A DNA stretch of 64,000 bases from CAYTGM01 sp964437365 (GCA_964437365.1 CAYTGM010000011.1:1-64000); one strand, 5' to 3'; counted from the first letter of the stretch, positions 7,953 to 17,224 are shown. The notes: a model not told the origin generated them from the letters alone. A program made the numbers and translations.

Positions 7953-8897
7953 ATGACTGCAAAGCTTCTTACCCCTGATGAGTATCATCAGACAGACCCT
8001 TACGGAGGGCGACGCTTCAAGCGACTTGTGCTTGGAGAGGACTTTGAGCTCGAAGTGATCGCGGGATGGACCGATGCCCATGTCAACGTCTCTCCTTCGA
8101 CTCATCATCGGCTGATGATCTTCGAAGGCTGCGGTCCCTGCCCGAAAAAAAGTCGGTGGTGTATAGACAGTGAAAGCTATGAGCCTGAAGGATTCCCCGG
8201 TGTCTTTATGATCCCCTCGAATTCAAACGCAGAGTATGGATGGAAGTCAAATCAGGGACTGATTTTAAAGCTGCTCTTTCCAAGAGAAAGTTTTTCGGAG
8301 AAGTTCGGCCATCGCGAGGAACTCACGGGTGAAGTCGGGATTCTTCCAGGTTTCTTCAGTTATGTACCTGAATTGAGCAGTGTTGTGAAAAGAATGGCGA
8401 CGGAGGTGGAGATACCGACATTGGGGTCTGATCTATATATGGATTGCTTACGCCAGCAGACGCGACTTCTGATCTATCGTTCCTTTGCCAGAATAGATCC
8501 CGCAAAAGGGAGCTCTGAACCAATCGGGTTCGCAAAGCTTCCGCAACGAACCCTGAAAATCATCGAAGACTTTATGAAAGAAAATCTGACGGGTCGTATA
8601 GAACTGGATGTTCTTGCTGAGATGACGCGAGTCAGCCGCTATGAGTTCTGCCGGCTCTTCAAGCGAACAACTGGCAAGACGGCTACCGCAGCGCTTAATC
8701 TCTTAAGAGTGGAGCGTGCACAGGAATTGATCCGCACCGAAGGCGCCATCAAGACTCTGGCAGCCATTGCCGCCGAAAGTGGCTTCGCCGATCAATCACA
8801 CATGTCCAGACAATTTAAACGCACACTCGGCTTCAGTCCAGGACACTACCTGAAAGAAGTCGTGGCGGAAGGATCCATTCCTGCCCTTCATGTTTGA
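7953..8897 (+). CDS. AraC-family transcriptional regulator
   Basis: A 314-residue regulator. The ATG at 7953 is preferred over the in-frame TTG at 7944 because TAAGG ends 9 bases before it. The C-terminal 100 residues hold two helix-turn-helix units: IELDVLAEMTRVSRYEFCRLFKRTTGKT and IAAESGFADQSHMSRQFKRTLGFSPGHYLK, the canonical AraC/XylS signature with FGxSPxxY-like ending. The N-terminal 200 residues are likely a cupin-like sensing domain (STHHRLMIFEGCGPCPKK, MIPSNSNAEYGW). It is transcribed divergently from the hydrolase operon, so regulation of that operon is inferred. Confidence 0.92.
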   Translation: MTAKLLTPDEYHQTDPYGGRRFKRLVLGEDFELEVIAGWTDAHVNVSPSTHHRLMIFEGCGPCPKKSRWCIDSESYEPEGFPGVFMIPSNSNAEYGWKSNQGLILKLLFPRESFSEKFGHREELTGEVGILPGFFSYVPELSSVVKRMATEVEIPTLGSDLYMDCLRQQTRLLIYRSFARIDPAKGSSEPIGFAKLPQRTLKIIEDFMKENLTGRIELDVLAEMTRVSRYEFCRLFKRTTGKTATAALNLLRVERAQELIRTEGAIKTLAAIAAESGFADQSHMSRQFKRTLGFSPGHYLKEVVAEGSIPALHV

Positions 8898-8966
8898 GTT
8901 GCGCTGAATACTCCCATTCTGCTGAATCATTCATGTAAATCGGTAGAAGAGAGGGCATTCAAAACC

Positions 8967-9884
8967 TTGAAGTTTTTTCTCATTATCCTGACCTTTCTGA
9001 TGACGCCTGTCGCCCTCGCTCAGCCACCACTTGCCGATGAACTCCCGGAGAACGAGTACGGGCGCTTTCTCACCTCTCCTCCTTCTCAATTCGAAGTCTT
9101 GAAGGACGCCGTCTATCTCAACTCTCAAGAAGCAAACCTGGAAGATGGCGAGAGAATCGTCGGTGTCGTTTTTCCCGACGGCGCCTATGCCTTTCCTCTC
9201 AGACTTATCAGTTATCATCACGTGGTGAACGAAACCATTGAAAACCAGCGCTATGCGGTGACGTTTTGCGTGATGGCAGACTCTGCTGTTGTGTATACGA
9301 TTCCTCCGGAAAGTTCGCTGATTGTTGGAGGTCTTCTTTCCGGTGTTCTGGTTCTGAAGGATGAGTCATCAGGGAAGCTGTACCCGCAGATTTGCAATGC
9401 CCCTGTAACGGAAAATATACAAGACGACTCTCTGGAAGTTTCCCATGAAAGCTTTATGACCACCTGGGGTGACTGGAAACGTCTTTATCCTCAAAGCAAA
9501 GTCCTCGCTCCCATAGAAAAGTATGAACTTCGCTACGAAGCCTACGACCGCAAGCCAACGAAAGGCTTCGCTGCCAACCCGGTGATGAATCCAACGATCA
9601 CACGTCGTGACGAACGGCTCCCACCCGGTGAACTGGTGTTTGGTATTGCGAAGGGTGACGAATCATATTGCTGGACTGTGGCGTCTATCAGGGAAAAGGG
9701 AGAGGTCGTTGCCAAAGTAGACGGCAGAGAAGTTCGCATATCATGGAATCAGGAGTTGAAGACACCTGATCTCGAGTCGGAGTTTGATGGCTATGCATTG
9801 TCTGCTTACTGGTATGCCTGGTCGGGGTTTTATCCTGATACGATCCTTGTTTCAGAGAGTGAGGAGGATAAGGATGAAGATTAA
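8967..9884 (+). CDS. Secreted DUF3179-domain protein
   Basis: A 305-residue exported protein starting at TTG (8967) with GAAGAGAGGG about 12 bases upstream, followed by a signal peptide (MKFFLIILTFLMTPVALA/QPP). The body matches DUF3179: IVGVVFPDGAYAFPLRLISYHHVVNETIENQRYAVTFCVMADSAVVY, then SSLIVGGLLSGVLVLKD and SHESFMTTWGDWKRLYPQSKVL. In most DUF3179 proteins the central motif is CPLC; here it is FCVMADSA with one Cys, which may mean a lost second ligand. The function of the family is unknown. The 3' end overlaps the next gene by 11 bases, indicating translational coupling with the lipoprotein. Confidence 0.8.
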   Translation: MKFFLIILTFLMTPVALAQPPLADELPENEYGRFLTSPPSQFEVLKDAVYLNSQEANLEDGERIVGVVFPDGAYAFPLRLISYHHVVNETIENQRYAVTFCVMADSAVVYTIPPESSLIVGGLLSGVLVLKDESSGKLYPQICNAPVTENIQDDSLEVSHESFMTTWGDWKRLYPQSKVLAPIEKYELRYEAYDRKPTKGFAANPVMNPTITRRDERLPPGELVFGIAKGDESYCWTVASIREKGEVVAKVDGREVRISWNQELKTPDLESEFDGYALSAYWYAWSGFYPDTILVSESEEDKDED

Positions 9885-10581
9885 ATACGCTGCTTTTCTT
9901 CTGGTGATCCTATCTATACTGACGGGCTGCCAGGATGCCCGGACGCGAGAGAAAGTGAAAGCAGCGGAAGAGCTATTACGCGAAGGTGCGGTGGCTGTTG
10001 AGTCAAAATTCATCGATGATTGCGGAGCGCAGCTTATCTCCGAGTTTAATTACTTTCCGGCAGAGCTTACAACACCGATTGGCTACCTGAAATCACCTTT
10101 ACTGGATCCTTTTGGAAAGAACGGAGAGGTACTTCACTTCATCAACCAGCCGGATCATGTGAACGGTTCCAATTATTTGATTGTTTCTCGCGGTCCCGAC
10201 GGAGACCTCGATCTTTCCAGCTGGCCGCACAAAGAGCAGTACTATGCACCTCTTCAGTTACCTCCCGGAACGGCTCTCTTATATAAGCCTGATATACTTT
10301 CAACAAAGACAGCAACTCAGGAGAAATCTTACGCCGGGTTCTGGACTCATCATGCACAGTCCTACACTCTGGATGGAGTTGAAAAGACAAACCGGTCTGT
10401 ATCTGTCTCGACAATTCCTCACAGCCTTGAAAGAGGCTCATCGGTCGACCCTTTCGTTGAGTATCTTGTCGACCATGACATCTCCATCTACGATCCAACC
10501 AACGGACTCTACAGCGACGGCGATATCATTCGGGTCAGAGGAGGATTGCTGGGGAGTAGGGTTGATGCGAGGGAGCCGTAA
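9874..10581 (+). CDS. Lipoprotein with GspG-like pseudopilin C-terminal domain
   Basis: The frame is open from 9784, but the ATG at 9874 follows GAGGAGGATAAGG and yields a classic lipoprotein signal, MKIKYAAFLLVILSILTGC, with lipidated C19. The 235-residue product has a short amphipathic helix (about 22-45), then motifs shared with the true pseudopilin at 22745-23338: LDPFG, SRGPDGDLDLSS (compare SRGPDNDLEIED) and YDPTNGLYSDGDIIRVRGG (compare YDPTNGTVSNGDIIIGQGG). The N-terminal prepilin helix and FTLIE motif are absent, so it looks like a pseudopilin globular domain moved onto a lipid anchor. It overlaps the DUF3179 gene. Function unknown. Confidence 0.75.
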   Translation: MKIKYAAFLLVILSILTGCQDARTREKVKAAEELLREGAVAVESKFIDDCGAQLISEFNYFPAELTTPIGYLKSPLLDPFGKNGEVLHFINQPDHVNGSNYLIVSRGPDGDLDLSSWPHKEQYYAPLQLPPGTALLYKPDILSTKTATQEKSYAGFWTHHAQSYTLDGVEKTNRSVSVSTIPHSLERGSSVDPFVEYLVDHDISIYDPTNGLYSDGDIIRVRGGLLGSRVDAREP

Positions 10582-10693
10582 AGAGTGATGTATGGATAAG
10601 GTAAGCAGAAGAAGAGGAGTCTAAAGGAGATCTATCATGCCCGGATCTCAAATTCCTTCATAGCTATACGTGCGTATTATAAGTAGTGAAGGG

Positions 10694-11491
10694 CTAATTC
10701 GACTTGAATTTGTTTTCCCGGTGCCATCGGAGAAATTCTCTTTCAGGTAACAGCTTCTCCGGAACTGATATACGTGTACCTTCAATAGATTTTAGATAGT
10801 TTGATAGCTCTGTCTTGCGAAACGCCATATAGAAATCTTTGCTAACTAAGAGATCATACCTCTCGCCTATAGAAATCAACCCTTCGTCGAATGCCTTATG
10901 ACACAGAGAATTGAGACACATCCCATTCTTTGGATTCAATCTGTTCTTCTTCTCTATATGCCACGGGATAATGTGCGCTGCTTCAAGGAGTTGTGGATGT
11001 GTGATTCCAGTAATTGCACACGCCCCACCATAGGCACTTAAAACTGATGCACGAAAGTATGCTTGATGGGCACGTGTCTTCACCGCAGTCGTGTAATTGT
11101 ATTCAGTTTCAAGTTGTGATTGTGTTTTAATTTCAATGCTATCGTGTTCTTCTTCCAACGTTAATACACCAACCCAATCGTTCCATAGATCAAGACTAAC
11201 TTTTATCATTCTATCCCAATCAGCTTGAAACTCTTTCCAAACCTCTCGGTCGAGGTTGCTCGCGCTAGTAAGGCCTTTGACACCTCTCTCTATCTCGTTT
11301 TCATCAAGCGAGGTTAGGTTGTTTAAACGCATCGATACACTTGAAGGAGTTCTTTCAAGCGCATTTGCGAGCTCAATTATTTCCGGGGAACGAGAATGCT
11401 GTCGACCGAATGAAATTCTGCAGTATAGATTCACTGCAAGGATTGTTTCTTCTCGTGTCCACTTCTTTCTATCATTCGAAGGTTTTGCCAT
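10694..11491 (-). CDS. HNH endonuclease with N-terminal DNA-binding-like domain
   Basis: A 265-residue nuclease. The N-terminal 60 residues (WTREETILAVNLYCRISFGR..PEIIELANALERTPSSVSMRLNNL) look like a Myb/HTH-type helical module found in front of HNH domains in putative restriction proteins. The C-terminal HNH_2-like domain has ACAITGI, LEAAHIIPW (H173), NPKNGMCLNSLCHKAFDEGLISI with Asn and His ligands, and ILLV-type ending. Such proteins cut double-stranded DNA and are common in defence loci. It follows the Mrr-like gene on the same strand with a 58-bp gap, so the two are probably an operon. No methyltransferase is nearby. Confidence 0.88.
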   Translation of the reverse strand: MAKPSNDRKKWTREETILAVNLYCRISFGRQHSRSPEIIELANALERTPSSVSMRLNNLTSLDENEIERGVKGLTSASNLDREVWKEFQADWDRMIKVSLDLWNDWVGVLTLEEEHDSIEIKTQSQLETEYNYTTAVKTRAHQAYFRASVLSAYGGACAITGITHPQLLEAAHIIPWHIEKKNRLNPKNGMCLNSLCHKAFDEGLISIGERYDLLVSKDFYMAFRKTELSNYLKSIEGTRISVPEKLLPEREFLRWHRENKFKSN

Positions 11492-11549
11492 TCTCTTCCC
11501 GTTCGTCCTAATACGTTTTTCAATAAGAGATAGTAAAGATCACATTTGT

Positions 11550-12590
11550 CTAGTTATCATCATCTTCAACGAGAGTCCAAATCCGCTTCATTGGTAGATC
11601 AGCCTTAATACTATCGGGAAGTTTGTCGTAGTGCTCTTGTACTTGTTCGATAATATCAGTCGAGTCCCAGAGTCGGATTTCGAAGTATTGGTGCTTTACC
11701 TCTGATTTTACACTCCTCCGATAGCCACTCCAACTAACGAACAAGCCAAGGTCAGCACCGAATACTTTCATCACTCCTCTAAGCTCTCTTACGACTCTAA
11801 CATCTTGTGGGTCTTGAGTTGCCTTTACTTGTACGCATAGACGTGGTTGTTCAAAGCCAAGTGGACCTTTGCCAGCAAGAATATCCACACCTCCATCTGG
11901 GCCGGGTGGCGATACTTCCACCTCGTAGCCTTGAGCTTCCAGAATACCCCCGATCAATTGCGACATCTTGTGATCTGGGAAGTTCTTTCTAATGAAGTTT
12001 CGAATCTTGTCTGCTGTATATTGGTCGATATCAATGTCGCCGATCACATTGTTGTCGGATTCTTCCTCAGATGGTTCAGAAGTCCGTTCTGTATTAATGA
12101 TGTTAGGTGGAGATTCGCCTTTCAGTATTGCTCGAACTCTTTCCTCTGAATTATTTCGCTTGATCTGGCAGACGGTCATTATGGATCCAAGCGAGTTCAA
12201 TATGTCCTGTGGAAAGCGATCTCTTGGGATATCTTGATATTCCCAATTGACCGGAATAGTATGTCTACAATCTTCAGGGTTTTCTTTTTTGAACTTGTAT
12301 TCTCCAACGACGGTACCGAAGGAAAGTAAGCTTCCACCCCTCATCGGCAGGGCGATAAGATCACCTTTCTTGATGCGATTGGCGAAAGTCCAAAGTTGAC
12401 CTGCACGGCTTGCAATGACATTTGAACTTTCCTCTGGAAAGATCTCACTGCATGCTTGCTTGAGTTCTTCACGGTCATTAAAACGTGATACGTCTGGAAT
12501 TGGTTTGAAACTAAGGACTGCCAATCCATTATCTAGAGCAAAGTCTTGCATTGCTCCATTTGTTCCCGCGCGCACCATCCATAATGCCAT
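11550..12590 (-). CDS. Mrr-like restriction endonuclease with N-terminal sensor domain
   Basis: A 346-residue nuclease. The C-terminal Mrr_cat domain (about 200-346) belongs to the PD-(D/E)XK fold: MSQLIGGILEAQGYEVEVSPPGPDGGVDILAG (D236), then CVQVKATQ (Q254 and K256, the Mrr-type QxK variant), and an ADLGLFVSWSGYRRSV strand. The N-terminal half (MALWMVRAGTNGAMQDFALDN..LWTFANRIKKGDLIALPM..FGTVVGEY) looks like a PUA/EVE-like modified-base reader joined by an acidic linker (about 165-190). Mrr-type enzymes cut modified DNA (type IV restriction). The gene has no strong ribosome binding site. It is first in the pair with the HNH nuclease. Confidence 0.87.
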   Translation of the reverse strand: MALWMVRAGTNGAMQDFALDNGLAVLSFKPIPDVSRFNDREELKQACSEIFPEESSNVIASRAGQLWTFANRIKKGDLIALPMRGGSLLSFGTVVGEYKFKKENPEDCRHTIPVNWEYQDIPRDRFPQDILNSLGSIMTVCQIKRNNSEERVRAILKGESPPNIINTERTSEPSEEESDNNVIGDIDIDQYTADKIRNFIRKNFPDHKMSQLIGGILEAQGYEVEVSPPGPDGGVDILAGKGPLGFEQPRLCVQVKATQDPQDVRVVRELRGVMKVFGADLGLFVSWSGYRRSVKSEVKHQYFEIRLWDSTDIIEQVQEHYDKLPDSIKADLPMKRIWTLVEDDDN

Positions 12591-12739
12591 TTTTCAAAGT
12601 CCCATAAAATATGTTTTGGTAAAAATCACATGCAGCTGTTTGCGTGTCCAGGAATACTTTTCATTGATCAGACAAAAGTCTACTGGAGATATTTATAAAC
12701 CATGGTATTGATTAGTATCATCAAAGAGGATAGTCTTGA

Positions 12740-13828
12740 ATGACGGAATATAAAGAGCCATCACAAAAAGCCAATCAAGCTTCTCCCCCTTCCCCCTGGA
12801 GGAAGCGGCTTTCTATTACCTACCTCACCCTCTACTGGCTCGTCCTTGCTTTCCTTTTGGTCATGTATCTCTTTGTGGGGGATACGTCGGCTTTTGGCGA
12901 GTTCTTTACCATCTTTCCCGGGCTGGCGTGGGTCGTTGGTCTCATTCCCATGGCGATGCTCCTGAAGCCTCTTGTCAATACACGACAGCTTCTGGTCGGG
13001 CTTGCCGGGATTGTTGTCTTTCTGGTCGCGACTGAGGAATGGCGGTCCCTCTTTCGTCTCACAGATCACGAGGAGAGAGAAAGGTTTGAGGAGATCCGAA
13101 GTATCGCAATAGAAGGTGAATCGAGTGAGCAGACAATCCCACTTCGAGTTCTCGTCTGGAATTTGGATAGCACCAGCAAACGTGAGTTTCTTCCTGTTCT
13201 TGAAGAACTGGAGCCGGATCTTTGCTTTCTCCAGGAAACTCCTGACGGGGCGAACTCGATTGCTGACGCAGATCTGAAAGGATACTGGGAAGGATGGCAC
13301 TGGATAGACGCAGGCGATTGTGGTCTTTTCTCGCGGTATCCGATTGAGGAGCTCGATTCGGCAGTCGTTGGACCCTGGTCGGATCCGCTCTGCGTCGAGC
13401 TGGAGGTTCTGGATCAAAAGATCTTGCTCGTCAATGTGCGTCTAACCCTCCCCAATCTAAGTCTTAATGTCTTCAGTAGCGAAGGAAGAGAACGCTACGC
13501 CAGGAATACTCAGGAGCGTATAGATCAGTTCCCAAAGCTCGTGGAGTTGATCGAAGGCCATGCTTATGATTCTGTCATTCTGGCAGGTGACATCAACACA
13601 CCGGCGCAGAGTCGATCCATGAATCCTCTGGAGGCTATCCTCAAAGATGCCTGGCTGGAGGGCGGCCGCGGCTGGGGGCGCACCATTCTTGCCGACTTTC
13701 CGATCAGTCGAATTGATCAATGCTGGGTGAGCGAGAACTTTGAGTGTATTCACGGAGAGACAAGAGCGTATCCTCTCTCTGATCATCGTCTGGTACTCTT
13801 CGAACTTATCCTTCCGAAGGTTCAATGA
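12740..13828 (+). CDS. Membrane-anchored endonuclease/exonuclease/phosphatase (EEP) family protein
   Basis: A 362-residue protein starting at ATG 12740 behind AGAGGA. Three N-terminal membrane segments (about 25-48, 54-79, 83-98) anchor an EEP domain from about residue 133: LRVLVWNLDSTSKREF (N141), EPDLCFLQETPD (metal-binding E166), ILAGDINTPAQSRS (D and N of the GDxN motif), and a terminal LSDHRLVLFEL (catalytic DH). The same architecture occurs in membrane-linked YafD-like proteins. Substrates of the superfamily range from DNA to phosphoinositides, so I do not assign one. It is divergent from the nuclease pair and stands alone. Confidence 0.88.
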   Translation: MTEYKEPSQKANQASPPSPWRKRLSITYLTLYWLVLAFLLVMYLFVGDTSAFGEFFTIFPGLAWVVGLIPMAMLLKPLVNTRQLLVGLAGIVVFLVATEEWRSLFRLTDHEERERFEEIRSIAIEGESSEQTIPLRVLVWNLDSTSKREFLPVLEELEPDLCFLQETPDGANSIADADLKGYWEGWHWIDAGDCGLFSRYPIEELDSAVVGPWSDPLCVELEVLDQKILLVNVRLTLPNLSLNVFSSEGRERYARNTQERIDQFPKLVELIEGHAYDSVILAGDINTPAQSRSMNPLEAILKDAWLEGGRGWGRTILADFPISRIDQCWVSENFECIHGETRAYPLSDHRLVLFELILPKVQ

Positions 13829-13927
13829 TTCAGCTGTATGTGAAGGAGGGTTAACTATTGACTTCCTTCGGATCTGCAACTATTTAAAACGAATCATTGA
13901 ATCTATACGAAATCGGAGGTTGGGGGA

Positions 13928-15934
13928 ATGTATTTCTCTACGCGGTTAGTTTCTACACTCATCATGATGGTCTTTGTATCGCCCGTTTTGGCGGTTCCTG
14001 CAAAAGCACTGGACCTGAATGGCAACGATCTATCTGATACTTCAAGCGATCAAATGAGTTCCTTAAGAGGTATAGAGCCAGACATGTACTGGGAGGTCTC
14101 TGACGAAATTGCTGACATAGGAGCCAATGATCCACACAGCCTGGGATGGCTCTCACATGATCAGCTGCGTTTGTACTATCCTGTTTGGAAAGAGGGTTCT
14201 GCCCTTGATTTCTATCTCGCGACCCGCTCAACACCTGAAGAACCGTTCACGACTTCTGTGGAAATACCAGAGCTTAACAGTTCCATATCAGAAGGCCAGG
14301 CCGCGCTCAGCATTGATGAACTGGAAATCGTTTTTATTCGAAACTCCAGCGGATACTGGGAATCAAACCAGTTGTTCTATGCAAGACGCGACAGCACCAG
14401 TGAACCATTCTCGACACCTGTTCTTATGGATGAGGTTGCGCTAGACGGCGTTGGGGAAGGCTACCCCTGTTTGTCAGCTGATGGGCTGACGCTCTATTAC
14501 ACGGGTATTGAATTTGACACGATTGTGGTTGCCACAAGGTCTGACCGTGAATCCCCATTTGATAATCCTGTTAAATACGACGACCTGCCAGATGACATGA
14601 ATCTTCTCTCATTTTATGTTCATCCCGACGGAAGGCATGCACTCGGCTGTCAAAGAAGCGATCAGGGAATGAACGTGATTTCTTTGAGCAGGAACTCTAC
14701 CGCTGGTCCTTTCTCACTGGATGGCATCATTGAGGGGGTTACAGACTATACTTCCTTTCAGGCGGGGTCCCGCTATACCGGCGACTATACAGGAATCTAT
14801 TGCTATTATGCGAATGGGAGCCCATCGCTGATGCGTATGTATCGTCGAAAATTGAACGATCAACTTGAGTTCAATCACGAAACGGAAGCTGGATGGTTGT
14901 TCGAAGTACCTGCTCCCTTCGATGAGAGAACATCCGGATCCCTGGTATCTGGATCACTTGCTATTGATACGGAAGATAACCAGTTTACCTTTGGTTTCTG
15001 GAAATCGCCTGTGGTTCTTCTCTCGAATGGAGTTGCTCCTATGGGTCCCACTTCTGCAGCGGCCTTGAAAGGGGCTATCGAAGAAGATTCGTTCATTCTC
15101 TGCGAGTTCGACATCTCCAATAATCTTCTCGATCAATCACTCTCTCCAACCGTTCGCCTGAGAGCCACAGAAATAGACTTCTCGCGGTCAGATATGCTTG
15201 TTTTCACATCGATGGGCACATCGGAGTTTTCCCCTTCGCAGATACCAAGAACATATAGACAGGTCTTTGAAACAACTCAACGACACGGTGCGTTCGAGGT
15301 TTATTTCGATGTTCTGAATTTTATGGCTGATAACGCGACAAGCTCGAGTACCTATCTTGAGTCCTCACGCATTGAAGTTATGGATAAGACATCTCTCAAT
15401 GATGAAATAATTGAACTGAGTGAGACCTTTTCAGAAGGTGGATTGGAGAACTGGGGATTCTTCAATGCTGAGCCTCAAGTTGTCTCAAGCGGCAGCGACT
15501 TCACAACCAGCAGCCTGGCGCTCTTTGGCAATTCTGAGAGGGCAGGCGAATTTCAGCTGGGGATTTTTTCACGAGAGAACACACAGGATCATGTTCAACT
15601 CCAAACTGGAAGACTCTACGAAGTCTCTTTTCAGGTCTCGACGAATTACCAGAATACCGCCGAGCTTCCCACGTTCCGCCTGAGAGTTAACACAGACAAT
15701 GATCAAGCTGCTTCGATCATTAACCTTGAGTCAGAGGGAACTGACCCCATACTTCCAACACCCAGTGAATCGCAGGTATATAAACTCTACCTGATTGCTG
15801 ATCCCGGTGTTGCGGGTCATTCATTGATTCCGTCCATCGACTACATCTTCACGCCCGGGCAGGATACGGATCTGGCAGCATCGATCGAGCTGGAACAGAT
15901 TGTTATTAAGTCATATTCTCTTGATTCGGAGTAG
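13928..15934 (+). CDS. Secreted WD40-like (PD40) beta-propeller protein
   Basis: A 668-residue exported protein. GGAGG lies 8 bases before the ATG, and a signal peptide follows (STRLVSTLIMMVFVSPVLAVPAKA). Residues about 60-300 hold PD40-type propeller blades: LGWLSHDQLRLYYP, AALSIDELEIVFIRN, YPCLSADGLTLYYTG and FYVHPDGRHALGCQ, the TolB-like xSxDGxxLYF pattern. The last 230 residues (from about 430) are a beta-rich region with FSEGGLENWGFF and a YEVSFQVSTN strand, resembling carbohydrate-binding jelly-roll modules. Role unknown; probably an extracellular binding protein. Confidence 0.75.
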   Translation: MYFSTRLVSTLIMMVFVSPVLAVPAKALDLNGNDLSDTSSDQMSSLRGIEPDMYWEVSDEIADIGANDPHSLGWLSHDQLRLYYPVWKEGSALDFYLATRSTPEEPFTTSVEIPELNSSISEGQAALSIDELEIVFIRNSSGYWESNQLFYARRDSTSEPFSTPVLMDEVALDGVGEGYPCLSADGLTLYYTGIEFDTIVVATRSDRESPFDNPVKYDDLPDDMNLLSFYVHPDGRHALGCQRSDQGMNVISLSRNSTAGPFSLDGIIEGVTDYTSFQAGSRYTGDYTGIYCYYANGSPSLMRMYRRKLNDQLEFNHETEAGWLFEVPAPFDERTSGSLVSGSLAIDTEDNQFTFGFWKSPVVLLSNGVAPMGPTSAAALKGAIEEDSFILCEFDISNNLLDQSLSPTVRLRATEIDFSRSDMLVFTSMGTSEFSPSQIPRTYRQVFETTQRHGAFEVYFDVLNFMADNATSSSTYLESSRIEVMDKTSLNDEIIELSETFSEGGLENWGFFNAEPQVVSSGSDFTTSSLALFGNSERAGEFQLGIFSRENTQDHVQLQTGRLYEVSFQVSTNYQNTAELPTFRLRVNTDNDQAASIINLESEGTDPILPTPSESQVYKLYLIADPGVAGHSLIPSIDYIFTPGQDTDLAASIELEQIVIKSYSLDSE

Positions 15935-16010
15935 ACTTTCAATTACATGTTTCAGAGTGGATGTGATGAGTCTAATTGCTTAAGTCGAGACTGTCTCGTG
16001 GTTGGTAATC

Positions 16011-17162
16011 ATGCCGTTTACTTATGAAGAGTTCCTGGAGTGGCGCACTCCTAGATTTGGAAAATCCAATCCTGAGAGAGTAGAGTCGAAGGTTTGGAGG
16101 TATCTCTTTCGAACAAGAATCTCTGCTTTTGAAGCTGAGGAAATTGTCAACTACAAGAACGAAGATAAAACCGACCCTACTTTCTGCTTTGATCGTTACG
16201 GGCAATCAAGAACCTATCTGCCCGATGGTCGGAGAGTCTACATCGCCGGCGAGCATGAGGACTATTACGATCCTGATTTTTGCATTTATAATGACGTCGT
16301 TGTAGTAGATACTGACGATCACCTGAAGATATACAACTACCCGAAGGAGGCCTTTCCGCCCACCGACTTTCACTCTGCTACACTGGTCGGTGATCAAATT
16401 TTCCTCATCGGGAACCTTGGCTATCTTGACGATCGTAAACCTGGCTATACACAGGTCTACACACTGGACCTTGAATCGCTGTCGATCAAAAAGATCAGTG
16501 CAACAGGTCCTGCTCCGGGGTGGATCTCACGTCATACAGCCTATCTTAATAAAGAGAAAACGGCGATCCGAGTCACCAGTGGCGAAGTCTGGACCAGCGA
16601 TGGGCAGATCGTTGAGAATGTCCACGATTGGGAACTCGAACTCGACACCCTCGAATGGAGCTGTGTTGAGAGAAGAAACTGGTCCATCTGGCGAATCTCC
16701 TGGGATGAAGATGATTACGTCGATCTCTTCGCTGCAAGGGCAGAGGTTGCTATGAGCGATGAGGAGCGTGAGGAGATGCGCGCCGAAGATATAGAGTTCA
16801 TGAAGGAGTTGGAAGAAGAGCTCGGAGAACTCCCGCCCGATTTTCTGGATACCTTGAGTCCTGAATTCAATGATCTGGAGCGTCTACACACTTTGTATGG
16901 AGAGGATGCTTACCAGAAGATCAGCGAGAAAGGGACTGAGAGAAAAGAGGAGGATGTTCACCATGAAAATGATGACAGCTATAATACTTACTATCAGGAA
17001 ATAGACGGTGTTACTGTGCGCTGTGTCGAGAACCTTGATCATATAGACGTGATTGTAGAGGGTGCGCTGGACAAAGAAAAGCTCAAGCCCTTCCTGGAAA
17101 AGATTGTGGCCGATGTGGCTCACATGTTCGAAGCAGCCGTGGACTATGAGAAGATTTACTGA
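16011..17162 (+). CDS. Kelch-like propeller protein, cytoplasmic, unknown role
   Basis: 383 residues from the ATG at 16011; the frame extends three codons to a TTG at 16002, and neither start has a strong ribosome binding site. There is no signal peptide. The centre (about 90-220) has kelch-like strands: HSATLVGDQIFLIGNLGYLDDRK, TQVYTLDLESLSIKKIS and GWISRHTAYLNKEKTAIRVTSG. The C-terminal third is strongly acidic and helical (EEREEMRAEDIEFMKELEEELGEL), ending in a small domain (VRCVENLDHIDVIVEGALDKEKL). The product resembles proteins with one partial propeller that bind partner proteins. I do not recognise a named family. Confidence 0.7.
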   Translation: MPFTYEEFLEWRTPRFGKSNPERVESKVWRYLFRTRISAFEAEEIVNYKNEDKTDPTFCFDRYGQSRTYLPDGRRVYIAGEHEDYYDPDFCIYNDVVVVDTDDHLKIYNYPKEAFPPTDFHSATLVGDQIFLIGNLGYLDDRKPGYTQVYTLDLESLSIKKISATGPAPGWISRHTAYLNKEKTAIRVTSGEVWTSDGQIVENVHDWELELDTLEWSCVERRNWSIWRISWDEDDYVDLFAARAEVAMSDEEREEMRAEDIEFMKELEEELGELPPDFLDTLSPEFNDLERLHTLYGEDAYQKISEKGTERKEEDVHHENDDSYNTYYQEIDGVTVRCVENLDHIDVIVEGALDKEKLKPFLEKIVADVAHMFEAAVDYEKIY

Positions 17163-17199
17163 GGTAATGGCGTGAAGTCTTCCTGAAGGATCCAGAGTG

Positions 17200-17224
17200 C
17201 CCTCACAAATCCGGTGAGGGGTTG
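17200..17224 (+). terminator. Weak hairpin after the kelch-like gene
   Basis: CCCTCAC and GTGAGGG (17200-17206 and 17214-17220) form a 7-bp stem with the loop AAATCCG, followed by GTTGTTC. It lies 38 bp past the stop. The tail is poor in T, so termination strength is doubtful. The rest of the 280-bp spacer to 17442 shows nothing recognisable. Confidence 0.45.

Noticed and set aside
12761..13417. 218-residue minus-strand frame
   Set aside because: Antisense to the membrane EEP gene, whose motifs are all on the plus strand.
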